Made by a program: the position numbers and the translations under genes
Part shown: piece by piece, positions 23,977-36,900 of the stretch
Position numbering within the stretch: the stretch's first letter is position 1
Layout of the letters: each line of letters begins with the position of its first letter
The notes under the pieces: generated by a model
Told to the model about the DNA's origin: nothing
What the model saw: only the letters and a program-made list of their open reading frames with translations
Databases searched by the model: none
NCBI GenBank assembly: GCA_038380795.1
Contig: CM076266.1
Location: 17,272,145 to 17,336,144, forward strand
Direction of reading: 5' to 3'
Origin: Pyrocephalus nanus
Taxonomy: Eukaryota > Chordata > Aves > Passeriformes > Tyrannidae
DNA length: 64,000 nucleotides

Positions 23977-26969
23977 GTAAGCATTGAGACAGTGTTCATC
24001 CTCCATCCCTTTTGTAAATGTTGAATGAACTCTGCCATCCCAAACACTGTTTTCTTGCCAGGTTTCTATGTTTGTTTTTTTTTTTACTCAGTCTGTGCTC
24101 ACAAAGCATAAGCACACAGCAGAGGTATATACATGTATTGACGGGGTAACATAAAAATGAACTCCAAATTACAGGTGCTCGGTGTGGGTTGCCAAAATGT
24201 AGGTTGATCTTTATATGCATTTGGGCACCTTGGATATGGTTGTGGTTTTTCTGGAGTTGTGCTAGTAGTTGTGCTGGAATATGTTAGACGAGGATTACAT
24301 CTAGTGCAGCTGTGCTGGAGGGTCAAAATGCGTGCAAAACAGAAACTGAAGAACTGAATTAAGCTTTATAGTTATTTAAGCCTAATTTCTTATGGAAATA
24401 AAGCTTAAGGCATCCCACTTCTTTGGGTGCATGTGAGTGTCTGCCTTCCTGTTCCTTGGGTACTTTCTGAACCCATTGGCCTGGTCTGATAGTGAAGAGG
24501 GATTATCTCCAAAGTTAATTAATGATTGTACTTAATGGACATGGTGGGAGAGAAAGGAAGAACAGCACTGGTGCCTTTCTTCAGAAGAGAGGCTGCAAAG
24601 TCAATGCAGTTCTTGCTAGATGTGAGATAAGCCATCCTGGAGCACAACGCCTTTGGAAACCACCCTTCTGGGCTCCTGCTGCTCCCCCACTGTGCCTTTC
24701 TTCCCGTTCAGTGGTCATGGACGCCTGTGGTGGTGGCTGGAGACTGGTTCTTGTTCAGATTTGTAGATCTTATTACCATTGTCACAGGTTTCATGGATGC
24801 ATCTTCAATATTACTGTACATGTACAATAAGGACAATGCTATTTACTAAGTGTTTTGAGATCCAAATGTTTGATGATTTCATTCCCAGGACAGGGAAAAG
24901 GCACACTGAAACCAGTTTGATTTCAAAGGAGAATGGTTCTGGTGAGGCTGGTGTTGAATTTGGTGACAGCAAGGGTATGGTAACATTATTCCTTAAAAAA
25001 AACTATCAAACTCTATGCTAAGGCTGGAAAGCAAAGATGAGTGATGCTGTAGCAGTGTAATTCATTGTATTCAACATAATTCATATATGCATTCTAACAG
25101 ATGAATTGTCAGTGCTGTGTTACCCAACACAAAATGCAATTTTTAATTATAAAAACTTATTCTGGTGGCTTTGGTCTGTATTTTGTTGAATATGAAGTAT
25201 ATGTGATTTTTTTTTTTTTTTTTTCTCTCAAAGAAATTGAAGGTGTCTCTTTACCTAAAAAGAAAAAAAATGTCCCCAGGAGAGTATCAGAGGATCAATT
25301 TTTCAGCATGGGATTATACAGTTTGGCTGTATAGGCTTAAGGCTTTTAATTTGCTTACACATAGATAGACTTACTTGAGCTCTATACATCACCAGATCAA
25401 TGAAAATCTATTTAATAGAAACTTGGGTCAATATTAAAAGAATTCCATTAACCAGCAATAAGGACCCTGGAATAATATGATTACTATAGGCTTCTAAGCA
25501 CACATAAAGAATCAAGGATTTTCTTCATACCTAGCTAAAATAATACCATTGTAGAAATCCCTCCTCTGCTCCTGTCTTCTGAAAAGTAAGAATGAAAATA
25601 GACAGAATAGGCTGTACAGATTTATTTATGTCATTAATATTGTCTCTCTAGGTTTGCACCTCCAACGCACACTAAGAGTGAACACTTCTGCAGCTTCTGG
25701 TAGAGAAAGTGTAGATGGAAAGAAAGGTTTGGGCAATTACTCTAGGGGAAGAAGAGAAAAATCAATGGATTCTGAAGGACACAAAGCACATGCGACATTT
25801 CCAGAAGATAAAGTTGATTTTTTAAAAAAATGTTATTCTTTATTTTAGCCATAGTAGCTAAGGAAAACAAAAAATGTTTTGTTCCTATTGTTTTGAACAG
25901 TAAGTCCCACATTGCGGTCCTACTGAATTAACTTTTGAAGGAAAAGTTTCCTATGACTGCAGGCCACAAATATGAAATCTGCAATGCAGAATATAATTCT
26001 GAGACCCATGGTTTGGTAGTAGAAAATCAAGATTGTCTGGAAAAAGTTACCACTTGAACTGAATAGGGACTATTATCTTTGTCAGAAACCCCTGCTGGTT
26101 TATTTTGTGTGATAGATTTCTTTACTTATAAACAGCTAAGAGACCATCAGCTAAAATGACCCTCTTCTTGTTAGATTAAGCCTGGGGATTTGCAAGCAAA
26201 TAGCAAGCAGCGTGCATTGAAGTCTAAAACAGAGACTGCAGTCTGAAACAAAGGCTTGGATGCCTAATTCTCTTAACCTGTCTTGGGCATCCCCACTGAT
26301 GGGAACAGCAGAATGAGAACTTGCAAAAACAGACACTGGGAAGAAATGGATACAGTCTCCTTGGCCATCTGCATTGCACTGGTGACAAAATGGTGGTGTC
26401 TGCCTCTTCATCATTTCTATTACAAACTCGAAAGAAGAGGACACATAGGAAAAAATGTGATGGTTACAAGGTGCAGAATCAGGTGAAGAAATGTGCTTTA
26501 GGTAAGCAGAACTGCAAGCCTTTGCTGTAGCTTCCTTGCAATGAGTTAAGAAAGGGTTTTAAGGTGGGATTTGCAGAAGGAGCGGAGGTAGAAGTGCAGG
26601 TTTGAAAAGTGTAAAATCATGAGACTGGTTTGCAGAAATAGTCCCCTCACCCAAAAGGTTCTGAGCCAACTCGGCAGGAAGAATTTGGAAGGGCTTGGGG
26701 CACTGGAACCGTGCCTAAAATTTGTATTTGAACTGAGGAAGGATCAGGGGAAGAAATAGGGTAATTTGTACTTGGATCTTCTTTTAACAGGCTAGAGAAG
26801 GTTTCAGACCCTTCCATGCCTTGGTATGGAAGGTCACAGCCTCTGCTTTCCTCCATTTCCCTGTAATCTCTGCCTCCCTCTAAGTACTAGAGTACTAGAG
26901 GTAAGCAGTTTTCTTTTCTACTTCAAGTAAAGAATTTTTTTTTCCTCTTTATTTTTTTTTTTTTTTTAG
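23977..26969. other. Non-coding, unique sequence
   Basis: No gene recognised. T18 lies at 25207-25224. AGTACTAG is repeated in tandem just before 26900, where GAG|GTAAGCAG resembles a donor without a convincing exon before it. T16 at 26952-26967 forms the pyrimidine tract of the next exon-like interval. Confidence 0.6.
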
Positions 26970-27062
26970 CATGAGTTTTCAGAAATCATAAATGCTCTAA
27001 ATACCAAGATTTCAACATTGCCAGCAAAATCAACACCATTTTCCATCAAGCTGCAAGTGCAG
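26970..27062 (+). other. Exon-like interval (93 nt, open frame)
   Basis: T16 followed directly by AG makes a strong acceptor-like sequence, and CAG|GTAAAT at the right is a good donor. The interval is exactly 31 codons, phase 0 on both sides. It is closed upstream by the TAG of the acceptor and stays open past the donor to about 27117. The peptide begins HEFSEIINALN and ends FSIKLQVQ; it has a balanced, protein-like composition with an amphipathic start. I do not recognise a family. It could be a genuine coding exon of a gene spanning the window, an exon of a decayed gene, or chance. The opposite strand also has an open frame of 62 codons here, which weakens the argument. Confidence 0.25.
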
Positions 27063-30000
27063 GTAAATGATTCAGAAGAGGCTGAATCCTTTCTCCAGCT
27101 TGGATTACTTGCTTGAAGGAACTTTATAGGGCTATACCAGCCAAAATTTTCCATTTTCCTAATATAAGGTTGTGCTTCCAGTAGGGCAATTTACTGGTAG
27201 TTTTGCAGTTTTCCCTTTTCCAGCAAGCCCTGTCTAATATAGGCAAAACTTAGATAGATAGACTTCCCCAGGATAATTTAAGGATTTTTCTCTTCTTGCA
27301 CTTTAATTTTCAGTCTATATTTTGCCACTTGGTCTGCATTTCTTTAAAGAGAAACCTACTACTTTAGCCTTGTCCCCAACCACTGCTTGCTCAGAGCATC
27401 TTGGACTTGACCTTTGGAGATAAAATAACCTCCTTGATGTTAACTCTTTCCTTTTTAAAAAAATTAAGTATTTATATTTTAAAATATTTCTATCTGCTTT
27501 CTTCTCCTTACCTGATACTTCCCCAAAGAAAACTCCATAGAATAAAAACATTTTGTAGGTATTTTTCTTTTCTGTTTTTCAAACCAGCTGAGCTGAACTT
27601 TGCTGGAGAGACCTGAATGAGTCAGTTCATGTAGATTTAGGGAATAGGCTGTGTGAGGAGCAAAGCTGTGTTCCCAAGAAAAAGTACTTTTCAATAGAAA
27701 TTTTAAGGTTGTGCATTATAACCTGTGAGTGGCAACTCATTCCTTTGACAAGTGAATTAAAATATGGGTTATTATGTCCTGGATGATATGAATTCCTTCG
27801 GACTTAATGGCAAGTTATCTGTCAGGCTGTGAGAAAGCATATTCTGGAGGTTTTTCACACTCCCCCTTGGCCCATTGGCGCTGGGACTCAGGGTCTCCTC
27901 GTGTGAAGTGCTAATGCAAAATGCATTGGCACTTGCTGACGGGAGAGTTGGGCCTGCCGGTACATGGGTCACTTATCCCTTTCCAGCCTGTGGGACGATG
28001 CAGATTGAACCTCTCATTATAGGAGAAGAGAAGGGCAATAATCCTGTGCCTGTGATGCTGCACAACACTAGTACTGTTTTAAGCTATTTCTCTGTTGCTT
28101 CCCCCATTTTTCACTTGTCAGCATGGATATCTCTCTGGTTCCTAGGCAGAAACTGATAAATAAAACCTGGAGGGTTGGGCTCTGTGCAGCACTATTAAAA
28201 TCTAAGTATTGAAAATTGGTGTCTAAAATAATGTTAATTTTTAAGATTTTAACAGCATTTGGGCACAAGGACTGTCTCTGATATGTTCAGGCCCTCGTGT
28301 AGGTGTTTGCTCATGGCAAGAATGAAGGCTCTTTCCTTACACTTTAATGTGTTACAAATAGCTGAAAGGCTGATTTAGCTATTCCTTTCATCTGTGATTC
28401 CTGTTGTATGCCTTAAGAAGTCTTTTCACTGGAAGGATCTGATATTTATGTGCTTGTTTTTATAAATCCAGCTGCCTTCATTCAGATTCCTCAGCTTGGA
28501 TCTAGGTAGCTCAGTGGGTAGCTTCATGCACCTGTCCTTGTTCTCCCCATCCTGTGTTCACTTACTGAACCATAGCCTCCCAAACTCTGCAGGCATTCTT
28601 GAGGTGAGAGAAAAAAACCCAAACCTGCAAGTGTTGGTCTGCAATGTTAGTCCTGTCACCTCTAGGAGGTGGGACATGATCTTCCTTTGGAAGCAGGTTA
28701 GCAATGTCCATGAGGTTGTTGTGTTACAACCTGGGAAGGTCTGAATTCAGCTAGTGTGACTAAATACACGTGATGGAAACAACAGAGTTTGTATATATAT
28801 ATGAATAATAATTTTTATATATTTCTTGCAGATATTATAATAAATCCTAAGGTTGTGGCTAAAGGTCAACTTTGTCCCTGTCCACGGACCTAAATAGAAG
28901 TGACCATGACAAATAGCACCATATATGAACTGGGAATGGACTGTCACCTCAGTCAACTTGCTCTTGATGGCCTGTACTGCAGTACCATCTTCAAAGACCC
29001 TCCAAGACTGGGGCATGGCGGATGTAAATGATTAATCACAAGGCCTAAATTCAAAATCCAAGAGGATAACATTGTTCCAGAGTGCCTAAGGTAATGCTTG
29101 CCTGCTCAATAATGCTGTTTTCACACAATCTAATTCTTTTGCATTGTTCTCCAAGCAGTAGCTTAAGCAAGCCAGAGACCTAAAGGCATTTTTGAAACTT
29201 TGCTGCTTAGCAGAGTCTCTGCCATTTCACTCTGTTGCAGAAATCAGCATTTGGAAACTTTTTGCTTCCAAGTTGTAGCACAGCCTGCTTTATCTAGCAT
29301 AACCTTTAATGGAGCGCCCATTGATCCCTTAAGGACACTGTTCCTTATGTCAGCTATGTCTCATTGCTTGGGAATTTGTTCTGATAAACACTGCAAATGT
29401 TACTGTGCTCAATTTTATTCCTTTATTTGTAACTGTGTCCCTTTGGACCACCTACACCCTTTCCATGGAACTCTGGATGGCTGCAGAAGATGAAGACCAT
29501 TTTGTGAGCACATTATTCCAGATGTATTCTCTAGCCTCACAGGGCAAGAGCAGTGCAATAGAGTCCTTTGGACATTTTCCTCCTGCTTTAGATTTTCAGG
29601 CAGCTCTGGAAAGATAATTACCATTTTGACATCACGTATCTGGGAATGCTGATTACTTAAGCACTGTCCTTGTTGACTTTACTCCTTTTAGCTGTTTTCT
29701 GTCTAGAAATGCTTTGCTTTTTCTTTGTATGTGTGTCTCAGAGAGAGGGAGTGTTTCTTTAAAATGTGTATTTTCTTATTTATTAAAATCTCATAGTGTG
29801 GCAAGAGACATATCTGGTAAGAAATGAAAATATTTAAGAAACAGGGTGACAATGTGTGGGAGTGACTCTATGGTATTGGGTGTTCCAGGTTGATATAAAG
29901 GCCTTTTCTCACCTGATAAAATCAGACCTATCGCCCTAAAATAGAAATTATAACCATGCATGTGATCATTTAATAAAAGGAAATATTATTTGGATTTCAA

Positions 30001-30637
30001 AGAAATGTCTTGTAAGAATGGCAGAGTGAGTGAAGTGGTGTAGCAAGTTGCAAGCTGTGGTTTAAGACGAAGCTAGAGGGGTACAACTGCCTGCAGAAGG
30101 CTTGTGGGTTTAGCCATTGTTGCTCCTGTTGCTATTGGAGCTGGGTGATTCTTACCATACTGGTTTTGGTTTGGTTCTTCCCCCAGACACCCCCCCTGCT
30201 CCCGAAAATAGATTACTGTTTCCCTCAAGTACTTTGTTAACACTGGAATAATAAACAGAGTGTCTTTTATGTGACAGGGTACCTGTGGGACTGAGCCATA
30301 CTGAGAATAAAAGGGCCAAGACGTGCTTGAGCTGAACGTAAACACTGGAAAGGATAATGTTTTTCACTAAGTGCTTTGTGCTTCTGGCTAAGCGGGGTGA
30401 ATACCAGGAGTCACTTGCCACTGTTTGTATGGCCACTTTGCAGAGATGTTCAGGGCCAATAGGTCTTTCATAAGCAGCTAAATTAGGCCCATAAATCTTG
30501 ACAAGATACACTCCTGTTCACAAATGCAACAGGTGAAAGCCTACTAACAAATAGCAATACATGTAAAATAGCCTTAGAAATTCAGTCTCCTCTAATAATT
30601 TTTCACTGCATATGTAATTTTGTTTTCATGTCTTCAG
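27063..30637. other. Non-coding, unique sequence
   Basis: No gene or mobile element recognised. A short TA microsatellite lies at 28792-28802. Open frames on both strands are short and overlap each other, without recognisable domains. Confidence 0.6.
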
Positions 30638-30722
30638 CTTATCTGATGAGGAAAATCAGTTTCATTGCTGAAATCGCAGTGTAGCCTCATCCTTGCAGGC
30701 ATTTGCCCTTGATCGCTGGCAG
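30638..30722 (+). other. Exon-like interval (85 nt, no open frame)
   Basis: A good acceptor (TTTTGTTTTCATGTCTTCAG ending at 30637) and a good donor (GGCAG|GTAAAGC) enclose 85 nt. All three forward frames contain a stop; the longest is closed by TAG after 14 codons. If it is spliced at all it would be a non-coding, untranslated or stop-containing alternative exon. Chance pairing of splice-like motifs is the simplest alternative. Confidence 0.15.
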
Positions 30723-32569
30723 GTAAAGCAGAGCTTTTAGTCCTTTATGGGGCTGATGCCTACCAGTAAGCTCAGGAAGCCCTCTAATACGCTTTATCCT
30801 TTACCAGGAGGCTTCAGTAGTGATCTACCTGCTAGTGGCAAGCAGTGTTTCTCCACTATGAAGATATCTCCACCTCTAGCAATGCCTTTGCAGATCACGT
30901 GGTTCTTGTTTGGTGTAATTTTATTCACTGATCCATTAAGTAATTTTAGCATATCTTTTTTTTTCTTTTTTTTTAGTAGAGTTCCTTATACTAACATGGG
31001 TCTTTGGTGATCTTATTTACAATTCAGCTAAGACTCAACCAACCAAATCACAGAAGTCAAAGAACCCTTTCTGATCAAAGACAGGGAAATACCAGTTTCC
31101 TGTTGTCACTGGGATGTGTCATCTGGTTTTACATTTGCTGACTGCAGATGCCTACTCGATGTTGGTGCTTGAAAACCTTTTAATTTGAGATTTCTCCCCC
31201 CACCCAGTATTTTCCAGGCTTTTCTGCACAAAGTTTGAACAAACTGAAGACACACCATAAGGGCAAAGCCTGCTCATGAGCCTACTGATTTAAATCTCAG
31301 CCAATTTAATTGCAGCTAGTCTTGTTCCACATGTTCCACGTGCCAAAAGCAGAACTCTGTTTTACTGACTTTTAGTCTGGAGTGAAAGAGCAATAGAGCA
31401 TCTTTCTATGTGCAAATTAATACATACTGATAAAGTCTGTTAAAAAAAGACAAACATTTATGGTGGTTGGTTGGATTTCTCTTCACAATACCAGATGCTG
31501 CAAGTTTATACTGAATGGATAAAGCATTATGAGGCCAGAGCAGTACTTGTTGGTTAAAAAGGAAGTCAAGTGAAAATTTCCTCTATAGGAAAACTTGAGC
31601 ACTGACAGCATAAAAGTAAGTGGCTGCATTTTTGGTCTGCAGACAAAGCAAGGTGCAATGGATACTAGAATATGGATGCAGCTAGAATGAGCTGGTAGAT
31701 CTCCATTTTCTTGAGAAGAACCAGGGCCACTGCATTTAAGCCTAAGATTCAGTTTTAGATCTGGATGGAACAGGGTAAATGGGCAGATGTGTGTACCCAG
31801 CTGTGCCAGCACCCTCAGGGTTCTGCTCCTTGAGGACCTTTGTGCAAGAGCAGGCATTCAGAACTGTTTCTTCAGCTCTGACCCAAAGCAGGTGCACCCT
31901 CTGCCAGAGCTCTCCTGCTCTAGGGAGGCTGGTGATGATATATTTTACGTAAGTCCAAACCTCAGTGTTGAGGTGGACTGGGAAAAAAAGACCAAATTCC
32001 TCCATTAAAAGATTAATTACTTAAAGCCTAGTGCTAATTGAAGTGAGTTTGTTTTCTTCTACTTTTCCCCAGTGACAGCAATCTCTGTGCATAACCTCAG
32101 GTCTTCCCCTATTCACAAAATTTTGTCAACAAGCCAACTTTCCACTCTTACTTTTCTCACCTTTTATAAAATTTCTTCTTTCTTGACTGCTGGCCCTTCT
32201 GCCTTGCAGGGCCTCTTCATCCAACTTCTACAGATGGACACAGACCTCACTGTACCACATTTCGTGGGAGTTCTCCTTTAGGGCACTGTGACAAAGTCCA
32301 CTGTGATCTAGGACCAGTCTTGGTGACCATCCTCCTCCTGTCAGCACAGTCAGGACCTGTGGCAAAATCTAGATGAACCTGGCACAAGATTAATGCCCCA
32401 AGCAAAACACAAGGAACACAACATGCATAGGTTTTATGCCACCTATAGGAAGTTGCAGGGACATCTCTCTGCTTTGTGGTTTCATCTGACCAAGGCCAAC
32501 CTCAGGGCATTGCCCAGCCCCCTGTCACTTTTGCTAGTTGTCCTTCTCACTTGTCCACATGTGACATGA
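30723..32569. other. Non-coding, unique sequence
   Basis: No gene or mobile element recognised. Two T9 runs separated by one C lie at 30956-30974. The minus-strand open frame of 124 codons (31483-31857) shows no known domain. Confidence 0.6.
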
Positions 32570-33326
32570 GGACCTCAAAAGTTTGGAGAGATGGGCAGAG
32601 AGACAGTCTGAAATTCAAAAAAGGCAAATGCAGGGTCCTGCAGCTGGGAACAATAACCACCCCTGCAGGCTGGGGGCTGATCTGCTGACAGCAGGCTGCC
32701 CATGAGCCAGCAGTGTGCTCGTGGCCAAGGAGGCCAACGGTGTCCTGGGGTGCATTAGGAAAAGCATTGCCAGCAGGTCGAGGAAGGCGATCCTGCCCCT
32801 CTACTCAGCCCTGGTGAGGCCTCACCTGGAGTGCTGTGTCCAGTTCTGAGCTCCTCAGTACAAGAGAGACATGGAGCTCCTGGAGCAGGGCCAGTGGATG
32901 GCAACAAAGAAGATGGAGGGACTGGAGTGTCTTTCTTATGAGGAAAGGCTGAGAGAGCTGGGTCCGTTTAGTCTCAAGAAGAGATGACTGCGAGAGGCCC
33001 TCACCAGTGTATATAAGTATCTGAAGGGAGGGCGTCAGGAGGATGGAGCCGGGCTTTGCTTGGTGGTGCCAAGCAACAGAAAAAGAGGCAATGGGCAGGA
33101 AATTCCACCTGAATATGAGGAAGAACTTCTTTACTGTGCAGGTGACCTAGCACTGGAACATATTTCTCAGAAAGCTTGTGGAGTCTCCCTCTCTGGAGAT
33201 ATTCAGAAATCATCTGGGCACAATACTGTGCAATGTGCTCTAGGATGACCCTGCTTGAGCAGGAAAGTTGGACCAGATGATCCACTGTTGCCCCCTCCAA
33301 CCTTACCTATTTTGTGATCCTGTGAG
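32570..33326 (+). mobile_element. CR1 LINE, 5'-truncated 3' part with 3' end
   Basis: This is the best-preserved repeat of the window. From GGAGAGATGGGCAGAGAGAC near 32584, through CATGAGCCAGCAGTGTGCTC (32701-32720), to TATGAGGAAAGGCTGAGAGA (32937-32956), it follows the C-terminal part of avian CR1 ORF2. The 3' end is the usual ...GTGATCCTGTGAG form of the CR1 terminal octamer repeat. CR1 elements are retrotransposed by their own endonuclease/reverse transcriptase and are typically 5'-truncated like this one. Frameshifts and stops break the frame (the EEERLREL-like region and the VVPSNRKRGNG segment fall in different frames), so it encodes nothing. Plus orientation. Confidence 0.95.
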
Positions 33327-33816
33327 CCTTCTTTTTTATTTTTATTTTTTGATACCTACTTTTCCATCATTAAAGTTTTTTAAGACATCTGGAAAAGCTC
33401 ATGATCATAGGACCAAGAAGCAGGTATGCCCTTGTGTCTCCTTTCCACCACAAGGAAGGTGAGGAGCCTCAGGGCAGGCACAGAAAAAAACATCTCTCTT
33501 TCTCCTCCCCCCTTCCCTCCCACCCCACACTTTTCTTGATCTGCTGGTGGCTCCTAAAAGGATTAATTAGAAAGATGTGAGCAGGGGTTGGAACGTCAAA
33601 AAACAATCGTCACTTTCATATCTGACCCCTATCACCAGCTGCAGAATTAACAAATTGAATGTCGTCAGCAAACAGGAGTTGCAGATGATATGAAGTTCAT
33701 TACTAGCAGCACAGGGCTTGTTTTCAAAGCCCAGTTTAAACAACTCTTGCTGATTAAATTCCTTGCTGGGGCTCCTGCCAGACACATTTAGAAAATACAG
33801 ATGTCTAACAACTCTG
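33327..33816. other. Non-coding, unique sequence
   Basis: Spacer between the CR1 copy and the pyrimidine tract. It contains C/T-rich patches (near 33500) but no recognised gene. Confidence 0.6.
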
Positions 33817-33942
33817 TCTTTCTCTCCCTGTCTTTTTTTTTCCTGCCTTTTTTTTTTTCCCCTTTTCTCTTTTTGTTTTCTTTTTTTTTTTTTTTTCTCT
33901 CTCCTTTTTTTTTCTTTTTTTTTTTTTTTTTTCCTTTTCTTA
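33817..33942. repeat. 126-bp near-pure pyrimidine tract
   Basis: On the given strand 123 of 126 bases are C or T; the only purines I see are G at 33830, 33845 and 33875. It includes T16 at 33881-33896 and T18 at 33915-33932. It creates a spurious Phe-rich open frame on the plus strand and a Lys/Arg-rich one on the minus strand. Such tracts can adopt triplex DNA, and they can also serve as splicing pyrimidine tracts (a CTGCAG follows at 33970-33975). Confidence 0.9.
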
Positions 33943-36900
33943 ACATGTGCCAATTATTTGTCTCCTATCTGCAGGTACTGGCAAGTATCAGCGCTCTGGT
34001 CCCACTGTCTACAGCCTTATCCATTTGGCGCCTGCTCCAGCCCTCTCACATTACCAGCAGTGGGGTCTGTTTTCAGCTGTGAAAAGCTGTGAGCATAACT
34101 CCATTCTTCCCCTCCTCCCACTGCAGACTCTCTCTCCCCCTTTCCTTCTTTCCCTCTCATCCTTCTGCATCCAGGGCTCTTTTCAGGAGCTGTGAAAAAA
34201 AAAAAAAAAAAATCTTGGTAGCCTGCTAGACAGTGGCACTGGGGATTTACAACCTCCTTTCCCAGTCTGGTGTTTGTGGCTCCCCTGCAATGGAGCATCC
34301 AGGGCAGCTAAAAGTCCACTGAGGCAGATTGCGAGAGGAATCGCCTTCTAAGTGGGCTGGACTGGGAGCTCTAAGCCAGCAGATGGGAGAGCTGTGGGGA
34401 TAAAACTCAGAGGTATTAGCTCAGCTTCTCTCTAGTTCAGGAGTCTGAACCTTCCCTGACCTGTTCCTCTCCTTCCTAAAACGTCTTTTTGTCCTGTTTT
34501 ATTCGGTCATTTCATGTTCTTCCTGCTCATGTATTTAGGGTTTTTCTCCACCATTTCTCTGGGAAGTGAGAATGGAGTGCTCTGTCTCCTCTTTCTCACC
34601 CTGAGTAACTCCTTGGTGGGTTGGGTGGCAACCCAGCTAGAAAAAGTTAAATTTCAGACATAGGTTGTTCCTGCAAGTTTGATGAGACCAGGAAATCCCA
34701 GAGAAGGGAGAGACATCACCAGGGAGAAGAAGACCAGCCCTCACTATAGAGAAGAGATATGAAGGTCCCAGCCCTGCAAAAGCATTGTCCAGACACCCAC
34801 TGAATGAGGCACCCAGGAACCTGACTATGAGACGTGCCTTTTTAACAAAACAGGTGATGTTTGCTCTACTGATGCTCTTTTTTAAGCTAAATATCACAGC
34901 TAAAATAATTTTGAACTAAATTGGGAAAACTTTCAAAGGTGCCCAGGAGATGGTGTGGAAAATTACTGTCCTTTAGGGGCCACATAGTACTGGGCCCCGG
35001 CTACTCAAGTACCTTCTCCTTGGCAGACTTGCTCAGAAAAAAAATATAATGGTTTAATCAAGAAAAGTACTATTTAGCTATCCTTTTGACAGTGAAATGT
35101 TGATATCAGGGGTAGGAATATAGTATAACCTTCAAAGAATCTTGTAACTTAGTTGGGTCCTTTCTGTATCATTATTTTTCCCATGCAGGAAAATGTATTT
35201 TTAAATTTCCTTTTCTAGCCATGGCAATGTGGTGCCTGAAAGGATTGCTGAACTTTTTATACACAGGTTACACTGTCATAAAGATTTTGCATATACTATT
35301 AGGTGGCATTTGGATTAGGGGATGTTTCATGCAAGAAATAGACCAGCATCAAGCTTTTTAGATTTTTTTTTTTTTTGTTCTTTACAGGCCATCTCTCTCC
35401 CTCATGGTAGTACTGTCAGTTAGTTACAGGATATAAAACTAACCTGGATCTTTTTTTACCCACTTTTCCTCATTTTCTCTCTATGACCATCTCTGAGAGT
35501 GTTGTTATAGAAAATGACTGATCCAGAGCAGCATTTATAATTTGTTCATTTCTCGACCTCTTGCATTTCCTACAGTCTGCTTTACTCTGTTTTTGGTTTT
35601 GAAAAAGAAAAAACAGCTTCCAAAATTAATTAATTGGGTATGGCTTTTTTTTTGTTTGTTTCTTTTTTTTTTTTTTTTCTAATGGAATGCACTGAATTAT
35701 AAGAAAAATTACACTTGACCAACATTTCTCACTTCAAAAGTTCCTGCTGATTTTTTATTTTTATTTTTATTTTTTTGGTTCTAGCTGTAAAAACAGGGAG
35801 TTTTGCAGATATCTGTCAGTGACCAAGTCTCATTTTTGCCTTGAAATCCATTCCTGCAAAGTGTTCATCCAAAATCCACATGTGAAGTTCTGTGCTGGAC
35901 ACAGGTTGAGTTCCTCACGCACATGTGCTTGTACTGACTACTGCTCAGCAACTGGGCATGCAAGTGCACAAAGCACCTCCAGCAGGCAGGAAGTTATTTT
36001 TGGAAGATTCTGCCATAGCATGTGTTTGCTGCACTGCTGAGCAACCAGCACGGGATGTCTGCAGCACATGAGGAAAAATTCACCACTCATTCAGAGTACG
36101 TGGTCGTATAATCGCAGTGTGAGCCTGTGCAAAGACGTGCTCTCAGATCTAGCTAAGCCTACAGGAGAATATATTTCCCCAACACTGGCTGTCATTCTCT
36201 GCTGATCGGAGGACACTGAGCCAACATTTTGTGTCCACATTCTTTCAATTCCAGCAAAATGAGAGGGTTAGCTAGGTGCAGGAAGCCTGGGATTAGAGGA
36301 GTCCCTGGTGAGGGTCAGTTGATAGAGGTGGCATAAACTTCCAGGAGGGGTTACCCCTGCAGTGCACAGATAGGCACCAGCCAAGCCCATCTAGATCTAG
36401 AAGATCCACTGTCTCTCTAGTACCAGTTGGCTGGTTTTCATTCTTTCATCTATCCCACCGCTGTTTGGACAAAGCCTTTTTGTCATAACACCTGCGGGCT
36501 GTGGTGGTTTGCCTGCATGAGTTCCTGTTCTCTTGGGAGAGCCCAATTTCAGTTGCTTTTGAAGCAGCACAGGCAAATTTTCAAGCCACCTCATTCATGC
36601 TGGGGATGAGGACAAATCTTTCGCTTGCTCTTTCTTTCCTAAAGCAGCTCAGACACTCTTGCTGTTACCCAGCACCTCCATGGGTTAATTGATCTCCAAC
36701 ATATCACTTCCTCCTTCAGCTATCAATGAGGAAGGGATTTGCAATCACTCAGTGCCAAAGTAAGTTTTGAGCACCTTGAGGTCTCTGTTAAAACACTTGC
36801 TTTGACATAGCTTTCCTGGCTGCTTCAGGTCTGTTTGGGCCTTGCTATTGAGCCCCTTGCTTGCTCTCTCTGTTACACCTTTTGCCTCAAGTGGTTAGCG

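Noticed and set aside
33763..34092. Phe-rich plus-strand and Lys-rich minus-strand open frames
   Set aside because: Both are translations of the homopyrimidine tract and carry no information.
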